Positions 8,084 to 15,609 of a DNA stretch of 64,000 nucleotides are shown piece by piece (the first letter of the stretch is position 1; each line of letters starts with the position of its first letter). The notes under the pieces were generated by a model. That model was not told where the DNA came from and ran no database searches. It saw only the letters and a program-made list of their open reading frames with translations. Source of the stretch: Flavobacteriales bacterium (GTDB taxonomy: Bacteria; Bacteroidota; Bacteroidia; Flavobacteriales; UBA7312); NCBI GenBank assembly GCA_016779935.1, contig JADHMQ010000007.1, forward strand, positions 1 to 64,000, in the 5' to 3' direction. The position numbers and the translations under genes were made by a program.

Positions 8084-9213
8084 TTCATCAAGCCTTTTTT
8101 CTTCATTTCGTTGATAGATTTCTCATAATCATCAGATTGAACATCTTGTTGCTTTACCCAATCAACAAAGTTTCGCAGACCCACATCGAATGATGTTTTA
8201 GGAATGAAACCTAACACTTCTTCTACCTTTTCTATATTCGCTTTATTATGACGAATATCACCTATTCTATAATCTCCAGAAACATTGACCTCAACATCTG
8301 AGTCATAAAGCTTTTTCAGGCTGTCGGCTAGATGCTTTACTGTCGTTGAAACTCCAGAGCCAACATTTAATGCGATATTGTTTTTAATATCCATTTGAAT
8401 TGCTAATACAGTAGCGTTTATCACATCATCTATATACACGAAGTCCCTACTCTCATTACCGTCTTCAAAAACGTTAATTGGGTTATTATTAAGTATTCGA
8501 GTTGAAAAAATTGATAGTATGCCTGTATAGGGATTAGTTAACGATTGACCTGGACCATAAACATTCTGATACCTTAGAGCTACAGCCGAAATACTCAAAC
8601 TCTCACAGCTCATTAACACCATTTGCTCTTGGCTGCTTTTTGTTATGCCATAAATTGATTCAGGGTGAATTTTAGAGCTTTCATCAGTAGGGATAAGGTC
8701 TAATGGTCCACCACAAAAATTACAAAAACACTCAAATTTTCCGTTTTCTAAATGACCTTGACTTCTTTTTTCTGGAAAAACTTCTCCATGTTTTTCACAA
8801 CGGTATTTTCCTTCTCCATAGATAGCTCTTGATGAAGCAACTATCACTTTTTTTATGGTGTGTTGGGAGTTTGCCAAAACATCGAGCATTTTGGCTGTTC
8901 CACCACAATTGACCTCAACATATTTGTCTATTTGATACATAGACTGGCCTGTGCCTGTTTCGGCTGCCAAGTGTACTATGATGTCATTTCCATCAATGGC
9001 TTTTTGCCAATCATCAAGGCTGCGTACATCACCGTGAATAAAGTGGACTTTCCCTTTTATGGAGGTGTATAAAAAAGACTCTTCAGGTTTATCTGAATGA
9101 ATCTGTTTTGAAAGATTATCCATTACAGTTACTTCGTACCCTTGCTCAACCAAGTACAAACTTAGTCTTGAGCCAATAAAGCCTGCTCCTCCCGTAATTA
9201 ATATTCTTTCCAT
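8080..9213 (-). CDS. NAD-dependent sugar epimerase, dTDP-L-rhamnose 4-epimerase-like
   Basis: This 377-residue short-chain dehydrogenase-type enzyme has the Rossmann motif TGGAGFIGSRL (residues 7-17), the catalytic serine S128 in VIVASSRAIYG and the YxxxK pair Y188/K192. Between these lies an insertion of about 35 residues with four cysteines and a histidine (C139, H142, C162, C164, C167), which looks like a small zinc-ribbon. I recall the same insertion in dTDP-L-rhamnose 4-epimerases of the Tll/WbiB type, which make dTDP-6-deoxy-L-talose. The fold is certain; that specific substrate is a fair guess. It overlaps its neighbours on both sides (16 and 4 bases) inside the glycan operon. Confidence 0.85.
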   Translation of the reverse strand: MERILITGGAGFIGSRLSLYLVEQGYEVTVMDNLSKQIHSDKPEESFLYTSIKGKVHFIHGDVRSLDDWQKAIDGNDIIVHLAAETGTGQSMYQIDKYVEVNCGGTAKMLDVLANSQHTIKKVIVASSRAIYGEGKYRCEKHGEVFPEKRSQGHLENGKFECFCNFCGGPLDLIPTDESSKIHPESIYGITKSSQEQMVLMSCESLSISAVALRYQNVYGPGQSLTNPYTGILSIFSTRILNNNPINVFEDGNESRDFVYIDDVINATVLAIQMDIKNNIALNVGSGVSTTVKHLADSLKKLYDSDVEVNVSGDYRIGDIRHNKANIEKVEEVLGFIPKTSFDVGLRNFVDWVKQQDVQSDDYEKSINEMKKKGLMK

Positions 9214-10418
9214 CTAAATTGTTCAAAAAAATGTATCGTTCCAGACATCACAAAGGTTAAGAAAAATGGCCTAAGTAATAGTGGCTCTGACATCAAAGAA
9301 ATTACTATAAATATAAAAAACCATAATCGTTTTTCCAAAAATAACTGCTGATTGTAAAGCATATAGAACACCACAAAGAAAAATGGAATTCCTGCTGCAG
9401 CTAAAAAAAAGGTTACCGAATTTGTCGATCCTTTTTTTCTGTTCGTAAAATCAACAGCATCAAGGTTTAAAGAATATGATGTGCTTTGCCGGGTGCTAAC
9501 ATATTGCTCCTCATCTAATCCCACTCCAGTTAGCGGACTATCTGCTAGTATATATAAAGGTTGAACTAAATCAAATAATCTCGCTTGAAAAGAAACTTTT
9601 CCATCTCCAGATATTTTATTTTGCACATTTGCAGCAGTAATTAAATAGACCACGCCAATAAGTCCAAAAACAATAGCAGATATAAATATGTTTTGTTTGA
9701 AAGTGTTAAAGAAATATAAAATCAATTGAACCAACATCACTACAAAACCTGTAGTAGAAAAAGTGCTGACAATTGAAAATATAGAAAGCCAAAAAACTAA
9801 TCCTCTTTTTTTCATTATAAATGCCTCAATAAATAATAAAAGGTTCATAAAGATTTGCAATATGCCTGGCTCCCAAAAGATTCCTTGGTTTCGAGCCATT
9901 TCAAATGCAGAAAATTTGATAAGATGTGTTTCTCCTAAATAATAAAACAAGTAATTATAGGTCAGACAATCATACCTTTCATTACTAATTTCAGTCAAGT
10001 TAAGTTCAATGTATGGGTATATAAAGAAGTTGATTAGGCTATGAACTAACACAATCTTTAATAAGATACGTAAATGAGAAATGAATTTATTTTTATTTTC
10101 TTCTCTGGAATAATATAGTGCCGAAAAAATTGAAGTCGTAAATATTAAAATATTTGCTAATAATTTTTGGATAGACTGCTTTTCAACGGCAAAATAGTAG
10201 TTTACAGTTAGAAGTAGTGAAAATAGAGCAAACAACTGAAAAAATCTGACGAGCTCATTTTTATATAAACCTCTAATAAAAAATATAATTAAGAATAAAA
10301 AGAATATTACAAAAAGCAATTCTTTTCTAAAAAATACATAGCCAATAGTTCCTGCTGAAAATAAAAGTAATAGCATTGGGAACCAGTTGAAATTATATTT
10401 TTTTAAATCAATTTCCAT
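9198..10418 (-). CDS. Polysaccharide polymerase-like membrane protein (Wzy/O-antigen ligase type)
   Basis: The 406-residue protein is almost wholly hydrophobic, with roughly ten to twelve predicted helices and one larger extracytoplasmic loop (about residues 275-330, containing DSPLTGVGLDEEQYVS). The G-V-G-x-D pattern in that loop is typical of Wzy and O-antigen ligase proteins, which are otherwise poorly conserved. Its place between a flippase, glycosyltransferases and sulfotransferases supports a role in joining flipped repeat units at the periplasmic face. It overlaps the epimerase gene by 16 bases. Length and topology fit Wzy; ligase activity cannot be excluded. Confidence 0.75.
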   Translation of the reverse strand: MEIDLKKYNFNWFPMLLLLFSAGTIGYVFFRKELLFVIFFLFLIIFFIRGLYKNELVRFFQLFALFSLLLTVNYYFAVEKQSIQKLLANILIFTTSIFSALYYSREENKNKFISHLRILLKIVLVHSLINFFIYPYIELNLTEISNERYDCLTYNYLFYYLGETHLIKFSAFEMARNQGIFWEPGILQIFMNLLLFIEAFIMKKRGLVFWLSIFSIVSTFSTTGFVVMLVQLILYFFNTFKQNIFISAIVFGLIGVVYLITAANVQNKISGDGKVSFQARLFDLVQPLYILADSPLTGVGLDEEQYVSTRQSTSYSLNLDAVDFTNRKKGSTNSVTFFLAAAGIPFFFVVFYMLYNQQLFLEKRLWFFIFIVISLMSEPLLLRPFFLTFVMSGTIHFFEQFRWKEY

Positions 10419-10421
10419 TTG

Positions 10422-11003
10422 CTACACCTCAATCCAACAGTTAGTAGTGTAATCAAACTTCTTTATCACTTTTGCCGGAGTACCTACAGCCATTGAATAG
10501 TCAGGGATGTCTTTTGTAACCACTGAATTTGCTCCTATAATACACTGTTTGCCTATATGAGAAGACAGCACACATACATTTTCTCCTAACCAGGACCCTT
10601 GACCTATGAGCACTTCTTTTTTGAACCCAACACCTTGGTCTTTATAGGGTTTGTTTCCATTTTCAAAATGATGATAATTATCAGCCAAATAAACATTATC
10701 GCTTATCAATACATCGCTAGAAATATGAACTCCTTTTATTGCAACAATATGCACATTTCTTCCAATATAAGTTTTGGAGCCAATACTTAATTTTTCATTT
10801 GTTGAAGCGTCATCATCAAGAGCAAGAAGCCATGAGTTAGGCTTTATATAAACCTCCGATTCTATGGATATGTATTTAGCCCCATTAACACTAAATGGCA
10901 TACATAAAATCGATTTTCTACCCATTTTTTTAAACGAGCTTCGATAAAGCTCAGTAAATGCTTTATCATAAATCTTTTTTAAAAAATTATGAATCCTTTC
11001 CAT
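10422..11003 (-). CDS. Hexapeptide-repeat acyltransferase (LbH family)
   Basis: The 193-residue protein carries the left-handed beta-helix pattern of hexapeptide acetyltransferases. Examples are IGSKTYIGRNVHIVAIKG and VLISDNVYLADN in the middle and IGQGSWLGENVCVLSSHIG with CIIGANSVVTKDIPDYSMAVG near the C terminus. The last block closely matches WbbJ/maltose-acetyltransferase-like proteins. The expected role is O-acetylation of a sugar in the repeat unit. A histidine in NYHHFENG (about residue 110) is a candidate catalytic base. The start overlaps the second sulfotransferase gene by 17 bases, and 3 bases separate its stop from the polymerase-like gene. Confidence 0.88.
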   Translation of the reverse strand: MERIHNFLKKIYDKAFTELYRSSFKKMGRKSILCMPFSVNGAKYISIESEVYIKPNSWLLALDDDASTNEKLSIGSKTYIGRNVHIVAIKGVHISSDVLISDNVYLADNYHHFENGNKPYKDQGVGFKKEVLIGQGSWLGENVCVLSSHIGKQCIIGANSVVTKDIPDYSMAVGTPAKVIKKFDYTTNCWIEV

Positions 11004-11910
11004 TGTTCAGCCAGTTGACATTGTGTAAAGGTAATATCTCTTTTAATTTATTCATATCATCCAAGAAAAAAGATTCTAATTTCAATCTAATAGCATCATC
11101 CATTTCCTTCTTTGATTTTGTTAAGTTCTTTCGCATAATTAACTCTCTCATAAGTTTAGTCTTGTCTTGTCCAAAAAGGCTGTAAAACACTTTTTTAAGA
11201 ACTTTAACATTTGAAAAATACTGCAATAGAGAGTTTAGCCATTGCCTTTTAGGAACTCCTGTACTCTTCTTATTTACCATAAAATTAGAAGGCACAAAAG
11301 ACGGGTCTACTTCTAAAAACTCAAAGATATCTGAAAGTGTTCCGTTAATATCCTTTATGAAGTTTTCAAAAAATAAAACCTTAACCTCCTTGAATTCCTT
11401 TTGATATGCACCGACATGTTTGGAATACAAACTTAGGTGTTTATAGTACCAAAAGGAATTAAATTTTTTCTCTAAACGTTGCTCTTCTTCATCAATAGCC
11501 TTATCAAAACTTAAATTTTCAAATGTTGACAAATTGTGCTGATAATTCGAATACGATCTTTCGACAGGGTTTCTTAATAAGATTAATATTTTCGGCTCAT
11601 TCTGTAATGCTTTAATTTTTGGAATAACCTCGTCATGATGAAATAAATACTGAGTGCTTGAGTCGCATAAAATCTTTTCAGTCTTGCCTTTATATAAGTC
11701 AAAATATTCTTTTTCATCTAAAACAGAACTTCTAAGAAGGTAGGGTTTTATAGGATCCTCATCAGATACTTCGAGAATCGAGTCTTTAATAAAATAACGA
11801 GGCTCTTTCTCTGGAATACATATATCTGGGTGTTGCTTCAAATAATGGTAAAGGGAAGTTGTCCCAGACTTTGGAGCTCCAACAATAAAAAAATTAGGAC
11901 ACTTTATCAT
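10987..11910 (-). CDS. PAPS-dependent carbohydrate sulfotransferase (second of two)
   Basis: The 307-residue protein shows the 5'-phosphosulfate loop IVGAPKSGTTSLYHYL (about residues 9-24), EPRYF near residue 36, and the 3'-phosphate motif LLRNPVERSYSNY (R113, S121). It is recognisably related to the first sulfotransferase in this cluster, but the two differ through most of their length. They are therefore old paralogues or separate imports rather than a recent duplication. It overlaps the flippase gene by 4 bases and the acetyltransferase gene by 17 bases. Genes for PAPS synthesis are not in the window and must lie elsewhere if the enzyme is active. Confidence 0.88.
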   Translation of the reverse strand: MIKCPNFFIVGAPKSGTTSLYHYLKQHPDICIPEKEPRYFIKDSILEVSDEDPIKPYLLRSSVLDEKEYFDLYKGKTEKILCDSSTQYLFHHDEVIPKIKALQNEPKILILLRNPVERSYSNYQHNLSTFENLSFDKAIDEEEQRLEKKFNSFWYYKHLSLYSKHVGAYQKEFKEVKVLFFENFIKDINGTLSDIFEFLEVDPSFVPSNFMVNKKSTGVPKRQWLNSLLQYFSNVKVLKKVFYSLFGQDKTKLMRELIMRKNLTKSKKEMDDAIRLKLESFFLDDMNKLKEILPLHNVNWLNNGKDS

Positions 11911-13238
11911 CTAATCCAAGGTATATATATGGTGTAAAAACCAAATTTCTTTTTAATGTAAATTATCATTGATGCATTCCAAAATATTCCTGAAACTGCA
12001 CTTGCTATGGCTGCCCCACCAATACCATAAATGGGTATGAGCAAATAATTTAATACTACGTTAATTATTGCTGCTAAGATAAGTATGTTTTGAAATACTT
12101 TTTGCTTACCAACCATTTGAAGAAATGTACCTACAGAACCAGAAATAGCACTAAACATTTTGCCTATGGATAATATCACTAAAGTGTATGATGCTACTTT
12201 GAATTCATCGCCAAACATACTCAAAATGAATTCAGGAAAGAGCAATAATACAATTAGCACAGGTATGCTCAACCAAAAAATTGTTTTAGTTGATTGTTGG
12301 ACAATCTTTTTTAGCCCATCTATATCTCCAGAGGAATGAATTTCAGAAAATTTTGGTGCAGCAATACTATTAACTGCCATCAGTCCCATATAAGACAACA
12401 TCGATAATTTCAGGGCGACATTATATATGCCTACTTGTGCTGACCCACTCATATTTGCTAGCATAAACAAATCTACTTTTCCCATAATAATCATCATAGA
12501 TTGTCCTAGTAATAGTGGAAAAGAAGTAGTGAGTAATTCGTTAGTCGATAAGGCAGCTTCATTATCTGAATCTTCTACTTTAACTTTTGCCTTATGATTA
12601 AACCACAAAAAGTAAGAAAATAGGGTAAGAATGAATACACTTGAAACATAAGCGTAAATCGGCAACATATCCGATGCGCTAAATATTGAAAATATTACTA
12701 GAAAAATGAACACCCCTAAGGTTATGGCTACATTATTTAAAAATGAATACGATATCATTTTTTTCAATCCACGTATAGCCTGAACATTCATATAAAACAA
12801 AACCAAAGGAATAAAGGAAAACGAAACTATCAATAAATAATCCCTATTCAGATTCATAAAGTCTGCAATTTCGACTGAGAAAAACAATAAAAGTAGGGTG
12901 AAGAAAATAGCTGAAAAAGTTACTAAAGCAACCGATTTGAAATACAACTGATTAATTAATTTTAAAGAACCCTTTTTGGCATATTTTGAAACAAACCTAA
13001 CTAGAGATGTGTCGATTCCTAAACGGGAAATTATACTAAGTATTTCTACAACTAATAAAGCCGTTACATACTGACCAAAAACAAAGGCTCCATACTTATT
13101 AGAAATATAAATCGCAAAACCATAACCTACGATAAGGCCAAATAATTTTATTATCAAAGTACTAGAAGCCCCTTTCAGCAATTCCATAAGATGGATGTCA
13201 TCGTATAAATTTGTTAGATATGTTCTAATTTTATTCAA
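11907..13238 (-). CDS. Polysaccharide flippase (Wzx/MATE-like)
   Basis: The 443-residue membrane protein has about twelve to fourteen hydrophobic helices arranged as in Wzx/RfbX flippases, with FGLIVGYGFAIYISNKYG in the first helix region and SRLGIDTSLVRFVSKYAKKG soon after. These proteins turn lipid-linked repeat units from the inner to the outer leaflet of the cytoplasmic membrane. It is the first gene of the overlapping glycan block, and its stop overlaps the second sulfotransferase start by 4 bases. The gap to deoC upstream is only 17 bases, so transcription may begin at or before deoC. Confidence 0.9.
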   Translation of the reverse strand: MNKIRTYLTNLYDDIHLMELLKGASSTLIIKLFGLIVGYGFAIYISNKYGAFVFGQYVTALLVVEILSIISRLGIDTSLVRFVSKYAKKGSLKLINQLYFKSVALVTFSAIFFTLLLLFFSVEIADFMNLNRDYLLIVSFSFIPLVLFYMNVQAIRGLKKMISYSFLNNVAITLGVFIFLVIFSIFSASDMLPIYAYVSSVFILTLFSYFLWFNHKAKVKVEDSDNEAALSTNELLTTSFPLLLGQSMMIIMGKVDLFMLANMSGSAQVGIYNVALKLSMLSYMGLMAVNSIAAPKFSEIHSSGDIDGLKKIVQQSTKTIFWLSIPVLIVLLLFPEFILSMFGDEFKVASYTLVILSIGKMFSAISGSVGTFLQMVGKQKVFQNILILAAIINVVLNYLLIPIYGIGGAAIASAVSGIFWNASMIIYIKKKFGFYTIYIPWIR

Positions 13239-13255
13239 TGATAAAAGTTGAATTA

Positions 13256-14005
13256 CTAGTAGTCAGAATTGCTCTCTAAGCCTTTTAAAATCTTGAGTGC
13301 TGAAGAGGTCCCAAGTCGCTTAACCCCTAAGTTAATCATACGGATGGAATCTTCTATATTTCGTATTCCACCTGATGCTTTTACTGGCAAAGGGAAAGAA
13401 TTTTTTATCATAGTTTTAATTCCTTCAAGTGTTGCTCCACTTGGACTTCCGTCAGTAGTTTTAAAAAATCCAGTTGAAGATTTAACAAATACATCATTTG
13501 CTTTTTGGCTACCAAAATTTTCAATAACAGTATTCTTTATAAGAGTGCAAATTGATGATAATTCATCAATTGTAAGGGCTGCCGATTCAACAATCCATTT
13601 CGTAATTTTTCCATTTTCAAGACATAAAGAAGTACACTTTATAACCTCCTCAGTAACTTCAGAAATATTACTTTTTTTAAAACTGGAATAGTTGATGACT
13701 ATATCAATTTCATCTGCACCCAAATCAATGGCTGATTGTATCTCTTCAAGCTTTTGACGGCATGAAGAATTGCCGAACGGAAAATCAATGACTGTGCCTA
13801 CAAGTAATTTACTTTCGTTAGCTGATATCAACTTTCTAGCTAATGAAATATATTGCTGCCGTATCATAACAAGTTTGAATTTATACTCAATAGCTTCGTT
13901 AATTACAGAAGTGATATTGACTATATTTTCTTCTTCTGAAATCTGTTGTTGTTCGGAAGTTTTAAGATAGGTGGAATCGAAAAAATCGGTAATAGGTTCA
14001 GTCAT
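13256..14005 (-). CDS. deoC: Deoxyribose-phosphate aldolase
   Basis: The 249-residue TIM-barrel class I aldolase cleaves 2-deoxyribose 5-phosphate to glyceraldehyde 3-phosphate and acetaldehyde. The Schiff-base lysine is K175 in VFVKSSTGF. The supporting acid residues are D101 in DEIDIVIN and K209 in VKASGGIR. The normally cysteine-containing beta strand near residue 46 (VCV-type in most DeoC) reads VMIRQQY here, so that non-catalytic cysteine is absent. The family phosphate site is conserved (SGGIR and LGTSS). The gene follows the tonB terminator and precedes the flippase by 17 bases. It is a housekeeping gene sitting at the border of the glycan cluster. Confidence 0.93.
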   Translation of the reverse strand: MTEPITDFFDSTYLKTSEQQQISEEENIVNITSVINEAIEYKFKLVMIRQQYISLARKLISANESKLLVGTVIDFPFGNSSCRQKLEEIQSAIDLGADEIDIVINYSSFKKSNISEVTEEVIKCTSLCLENGKITKWIVESAALTIDELSSICTLIKNTVIENFGSQKANDVFVKSSTGFFKTTDGSPSGATLEGIKTMIKNSFPLPVKASGGIRNIEDSIRMINLGVKRLGTSSALKILKGLESNSDY

Positions 14006-14059
14006 AAATGCTCTGAATTGGTAAAGATTATAAAGGTACTTTTTTTTATGGGAACTAAA

Positions 14060-14086
14060 AAAGGCTTGTCGAAATTGACAAGCCTC
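14060..14086 (-). terminator. Rho-independent terminator after the tonB gene
   Basis: An inverted repeat with arms 14062-14070 and 14077-14085 (AGGCTTGTC / GACAAGCCT) encloses a 6-base loop. On the minus strand it is followed by TTTTTT. It lies 22 bases beyond the stop of the TonB gene and ends the maeB-to-tonB run. Confidence 0.85.
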
Positions 14087-14106
14087 TTTAAAATTATTAT
14101 TAAAAC

Positions 14107-14784
14107 TTAGTTTAGTCTAAAACTAATTGGAACATTATACTGCACCTTTACAGGTTTTCCTCTTTGCTTTCCTGGTCTAAACTTGGGCAGACTTTTAACA
14201 ACTCTTACTGCTTCAGCATCTAAGTATTTATCTACTCCTCTAAGTATTTTTACATTTGTTACTGAACCCGTTTTATCTACTACAAAACTAACAAATACTC
14301 TACCAGTGATATTGTTTTCCTTAGCAATTGGCGGGTATTTTGTTTTTCTAGCGATGAATTGCATTATTTTTGTTTGAGTACAGGTTTCATCCGAACATCC
14401 TTCAAAACGAGGCATATCCTCAACTACCATAAAGATTTCATCAGTAGTTTCTTCTTCTTCCTCAATAACCTCTAAATCTTCATCCGACTCTGTTTCGTCA
14501 ATTATCGTTTCTTCTATTTCCTCTTCGTTTTCAACGATAACGATTTCATCAGGTGGTGGTGGTGGTGGTGGTGGTGGTTTTTCTTCTCTAAAGGTGTTCT
14601 CGATTTCTTCTTCGAAATCAGCCTCTAAAATTAAATCTCCAAGAGAAGAAACTACTTTTTCATAAGTTCTGTATTCAAAAGCACCAAGAACTATCAAAAG
14701 AGAAAGAGCCAAGCCTATTTGCATAAATAAGCCTCTTTTTTTCTCTAAATCGACTTTAGGATTTTTCTTTGGGTCCATATTCAA
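14107..14784 (-). CDS. TonB-family energy transducer
   Basis: The 225-residue protein has a short cytoplasmic start, one membrane helix (about residues 20-37), an acidic periplasmic linker with nine consecutive prolines (P70-P78) and many glutamates, and a C-terminal TonB domain (about residues 145-225) with YPPIAKENNITGRVFVSF and KSLPKFRPGKQRGKPV. It would couple the proton-motive force, through ExbBD, to outer-membrane receptors. It is the last gene of the block that contains sprA and is followed by a good terminator. An ATG at 14778 (MDPKKNP) could also be the start. The gene is tonB-like by domain, but such paralogues are numerous in this phylum, so no specific symbol is given. Confidence 0.92.
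   Translation of the reverse strand: MNMDPKKNPKVDLEKKRGLFMQIGLALSLLIVLGAFEYRTYEKVVSSLGDLILEADFEEEIENTFREEKPPPPPPPPPDEIVIVENEEEIEETIIDETESDEDLEVIEEEEETTDEIFMVVEDMPRFEGCSDETCTQTKIMQFIARKTKYPPIAKENNITGRVFVSFVVDKTGSVTNVKILRGVDKYLDAEAVRVVKSLPKFRPGKQRGKPVKVQYNVPISFRLN
14552..14578 (-). repeat. Trinucleotide repeat (GGT)9 inside the tonB-like gene
   Basis: Nine perfect GGT units on the plus strand encode the nine-proline run on the minus strand, eight of the codons being identical. Such a tract can change length by slippage in steps of one proline without breaking the reading frame. Confidence 0.9.
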
Positions 14785-14803
14785 TAAATGTTACAAAACA
14801 AAT

Positions 14804-15181
14804 TTAAACTTTTTTACAAGAAGTGGTAGAGGATAAAAAAGGAATTTTACGAAAAAGTATAAGGCCTATCAAAATTCCACAAATATCAGCCAACCAATCA
14901 AAGACATCCATGCTTCTATTTTCAAAAAAATAGCCTTGAGAATATTCTAAGGCAAATCCATAGATGACTAAACCAACAATTATATAACGAAATGAAGGCG
15001 GTTCATATTGCCTTTTTTCTGCATTAGCTAATAAGACAAAAGCAAGAATAAACATTGTAGCATGAACTACTTTGTCAATATGTAATCCATCTAAAAAATC
15101 AAATTTTGAGATGTCGTCACCTGGAATTGCGTGTAGTATCGCTATTAACACTAACCATGATATAGCGAGAGTGTAACGCAT
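14804..15181 (-). CDS. VanZ-family membrane protein
   Basis: This 125-residue protein has four hydrophobic helices. It shows the VanZ-like pattern of a polar SKFDFLDGLHIDKVVHATMF segment between helices one and two, and FFENRSMDVFDWLADICGIL before the last helix. The HIDKVVH and D-x-x-D-x-x-A-N/D signatures are typical. VanZ-like proteins are widespread. Teicoplanin tolerance is known for one member, but the general function is not established. It starts at the base where gcvH ends and is followed after 22 bases by tonB. A -7-like TAAATTTG element (14806-14799) overlaps its stop and could drive tonB separately. Confidence 0.85.
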   Translation of the reverse strand: MRYTLAISWLVLIAILHAIPGDDISKFDFLDGLHIDKVVHATMFILAFVLLANAEKRQYEPPSFRYIIVGLVIYGFALEYSQGYFFENRSMDVFDWLADICGILIGLILFRKIPFLSSTTSCKKV

Positions 15182-15558
15182 TAATGAATCAGGTCCTTGT
15201 AATCTTCAGCAGATAATAAACCGTCTAATTCTGATGTGTCCGAAAGCTTTATTCGAATCATCCAGCCTTCACCATAAGGGTCTGAATTTACGGTTTCTGG
15301 AGCATCTTCCAAATCAGAATTGAAAGTCATTATTTCTCCAGAAAGTGGCATGAATAAATCTGATACGGTCTTTACGGCCTCTACTGTTCCAAAAACTTCT
15401 TCTTTATCAATAGTTTCGCCTTCAGTTTCAATTTCAACGAATACGATATCGCCCAATTCACTTTGAGCAAAATCCGTAATTCCTACCACTGCTTCATCGC
15501 CTTCGATTCTTACCCACTCGTGGTCTTTAGTATATTTTAATTCAGTTGGGATATTCAT
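15181..15558 (-). CDS. gcvH: Glycine cleavage system H protein
   Basis: The 125-residue protein is the lipoyl carrier that shuttles the aminomethyl group between the P, T and L proteins of glycine cleavage. The lipoylated lysine is K63 in [15 protein letters not shown]. The N-terminal [12 protein letters not shown] and the GDIVFVEIE segment are also canonical, and length is normal. The P, T and L genes are not in the window. The gene sits immediately after sprA. A -7 element and a palindrome lie upstream (15580-15602), so it may be expressed apart from sprA. Confidence 0.96.
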   Translation of the reverse strand: MNIPTELKYTKDHEWVRIEGDEAVVGITDFAQSELGDIVFVEIETEGETIDKEEVFGTVEAVKTVSDLFMPLSGEIMTFNSDLEDAPETVNSDPYGEGWMIRIKLSDTSELDGLLSAEDYKDLIH

Positions 15559-15579
15559 AATTAGTAAATTTTAATGGTG

Positions 15580-15602
15580 CAAAAGTACAACATTTGTTGT
15601 AC
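15580..15602 (-). promoter_or_regulatory. gcvH promoter -7 element overlapped by a palindrome
   Basis: Minus-strand TACTTTTG (15587-15580) fits the Bacteroidota -7 consensus TAnnTTTG, 21 bases before the gcvH ATG. It overlaps a perfect inverted repeat, GTACAACA-TT-TGTTGTAC (15585-15602). No good -33 TTTG is seen at the expected distance. The palindrome may be an operator, or a weak terminator hairpin for sprA, since TTTT follows on the minus strand. Confidence 0.45.
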
Positions 15603-15609
15603 AATAATT

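Noticed and set aside
5233-13238. Genomic island borders around the glycan cluster
   Set aside because: No direct repeats, tRNA or mobile genes at either end; low conservation is normal for polysaccharide loci, so transfer cannot be claimed from this window.
13269-13691. 140-codon plus-strand frame opposite deoC
   Set aside because: It is a mirror of the aldolase gene, which has all its catalytic residues; no independent evidence.
14031-14038. TACCTTTA as deoC promoter -7 element
   Set aside because: It differs at the last base of TAnnTTTG and has no -33 partner; too weak to list.
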